DNA from: Dehalococcoidia bacterium
GTDB lineage: Bacteria; Chloroflexota; Dehalococcoidia; JACPQF01
Length of the DNA stretch: 5,647 nt
Direction of reading: 5' to 3'
Assembly (NCBI GenBank): GCA_030650265.1
Contig: JAUSEJ010000599.1
Span: 1 to 5,647, forward strand
The position numbers were made by a program, and so were the translations under genes. Below, one piece after another: positions 4,841-5,647 of the stretch. The notes beneath the pieces are model-generated. The model was given only the letters and a program-made list of their open reading frames with translations. It did not search any database and was not told where the DNA came from. Position 1 is the first letter of the stretch; every line of letters begins with the position of its first letter.

Positions 4841-5647
4841 CTAACTTTCGGCTGCCGCCAGAAACGGTAGTACTATAGAGTCGCTGGGCGCGGATTCGTC
4901 AAGAAGCCTCTGATAGTAGGCCAAAACTCGTCGAGCCACCCGATCCCAACTGTAGTCCCGAGCCTTGACCCTCCCGGCGTTGCCCATAGCCTTCCTCAGG
5001 GATTCGCTGGCCAAAACGTGAACCAGACTCATCGCCAGGGCATCCTCACACTTCGGTCGGACCAAAAAACCCTCGACGCCATGTGTCATAACACCGGCGA
5101 AACCCTCGATATTGGAGGCCACAATAGGCTTCCCGGCAGCCATGGCCTCCAAGAGCACAATCCCGAAACTCTCCTGCCCCGTGGCCGGCGAGCAGAAAAC
5201 GTCAGCAGTCTTGTAGTAGCGAGGAAGTTCCTCGTTCGACACATAGCCGGTGAAGATCACATCCTGCAATCCCCGCTTGCGAATCCATTTCTCGTAGCCC
5301 TCGTGCAACCCTCCCTTGGGACCGACGACGATTAATCTGGTCTCCGGGAACTCCCGCTGTACATAGACGAAGGCGCGCAGTAGGTATTTTAGCCCCTTAC
5401 GCTTTTCCGGCCGGCCGACGAACAAGATATTCAGCTTGCCATCGCAGTATTCCTCGATGGGGGGAACGTCGGCGGCAAAGCGCTCGAAGTCTATGCCATT
5501 GGGAATAATGTTGTAGTAGCCCGGAAAGTACTGGCTCACAAAGTCCATAGCCGCCTTCGAAACGGCGATCTTGCCCTGAAGTTTGCGAAACCATCGCTTG
5601 AGGATACGTTTTCCGTAGGAATAGCCGATGTTGCTGCCAGCGTAGGC
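4841..5647 (-). CDS. GT4 family glycosyltransferase, PimA-like (5' end beyond window)
   Basis: The C-terminal 268 residues of a GT-B, family 4 retaining glycosyltransferase are present; the frame is open to the window edge, so roughly the first 100 residues, mostly the N-terminal Rossmann domain, are missing. ATG 5548 is internal: the frame continues upstream with AYAGSNIGYSYGKR and KIAVSKAA, as in the family. Visible motifs are IIPNGIDFERF, the nucleotide-sugar domain start FVGRPEKRKGL, TGYVSNEELPRYY, and the catalytic E-x7-E pair in ESFGIVLLE (Glu codons at 5171-5173 and 5147-5149), followed by AMAAGKPIVAS and EGFLV. The pattern is close to phosphatidylinositol mannosyltransferase PimA. The downstream neighbour, a PIP-synthase-like phosphatidyltransferase 29 nt away, supports a glycophospholipid role. 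The exact sugar donor and acceptor cannot be told from the sequence. Confidence 0.9.
   Translation of the reverse strand, partial: AYAGSNIGYSYGKRILKRWFRKLQGKIAVSKAAMDFVSQYFPGYYNIIPNGIDFERFAADVPPIEEYCDGKLNILFVGRPEKRKGLKYLLRAFVYVQREFPETRLIVVGPKGGLHEGYEKWIRKRGLQDVIFTGYVSNEELPRYYKTADVFCSPATGQESFGIVLLEAMAAGKPIVASNIEGFAGVMTHGVEGFLVRPKCEDALAMSLVHVLASESLRKAMGNAGRVKARDYSWDRVARRVLAYYQRLLDESAPSDSIVLPFLAAAES

Overview
The window looks like an ordinary bacterial chromosome segment. The gene types and protein style point to a Chloroflexota-like environmental bacterium. The main clues are an RF2 with a GGQNVQKN-type loop, a secreted MA-clan peptidase with a C-terminal anchor, and a PimA-like glycosyltransferase beside a PIP-synthase-type CDP-alcohol phosphatidyltransferase. 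This assignment is inference and no marker gene in the window fixes it. There is no CRISPR array, no intact mobile element and no recognisable rRNA or tRNA.

Layout. (1) Bases 1-881 hold no supportable protein gene. They contain many short inverted repeats, two perfect palindromes, a degenerate ATCC repeat and a C-rich block that would form a G-quadruplex on the minus strand. (2) A good sigma-70-type promoter at 882-911 sits almost directly on the GTG start of an endonuclease V gene (919-1602), suggesting a leaderless transcript. (3) prfB (RF2) follows 11 nt later. It starts at 1614 and is read through an in-frame UGA (1680-1682) by a +1 programmed frameshift at CTT TGA C. Its main body ends at 2721. 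(4) Thirteen nt further on, a strong Shine-Dalgarno precedes a secreted, C-terminally anchored HExxH metallopeptidase (2735-4012). These three genes probably form one plus-strand operon. (5) A 115-nt gap with an 8-bp perfect hairpin separates this operon from two minus-strand genes that converge on it. (6) On the minus strand a GT4 glycosyltransferase, cut by the window end (4841-5647), lies upstream of a CDP-alcohol phosphatidyltransferase (4128-4811), with a 29-nt gap.

How the genes work together. The plus-strand operon mixes DNA repair of deaminated bases, translation termination and a cell-surface peptidase, with no obvious shared pathway. The minus-strand pair makes biochemical sense as glycophospholipid synthesis: one enzyme makes a phosphatidyl-(inositol phosphate)-type head group and the other may add a sugar to it.

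I do not see a clearly new biological system. The points most worth checking are the RF2 recoding site with its weak Shine-Dalgarno-like element, the SPY (not SPF) stop-codon recognition tripeptide, the apparently leaderless endonuclease V transcript with a G-quadruplex motif just upstream, the palindrome-rich 0.9-kb non-coding region, and the possible phosphatidylinositol-mannoside-like lipid module.
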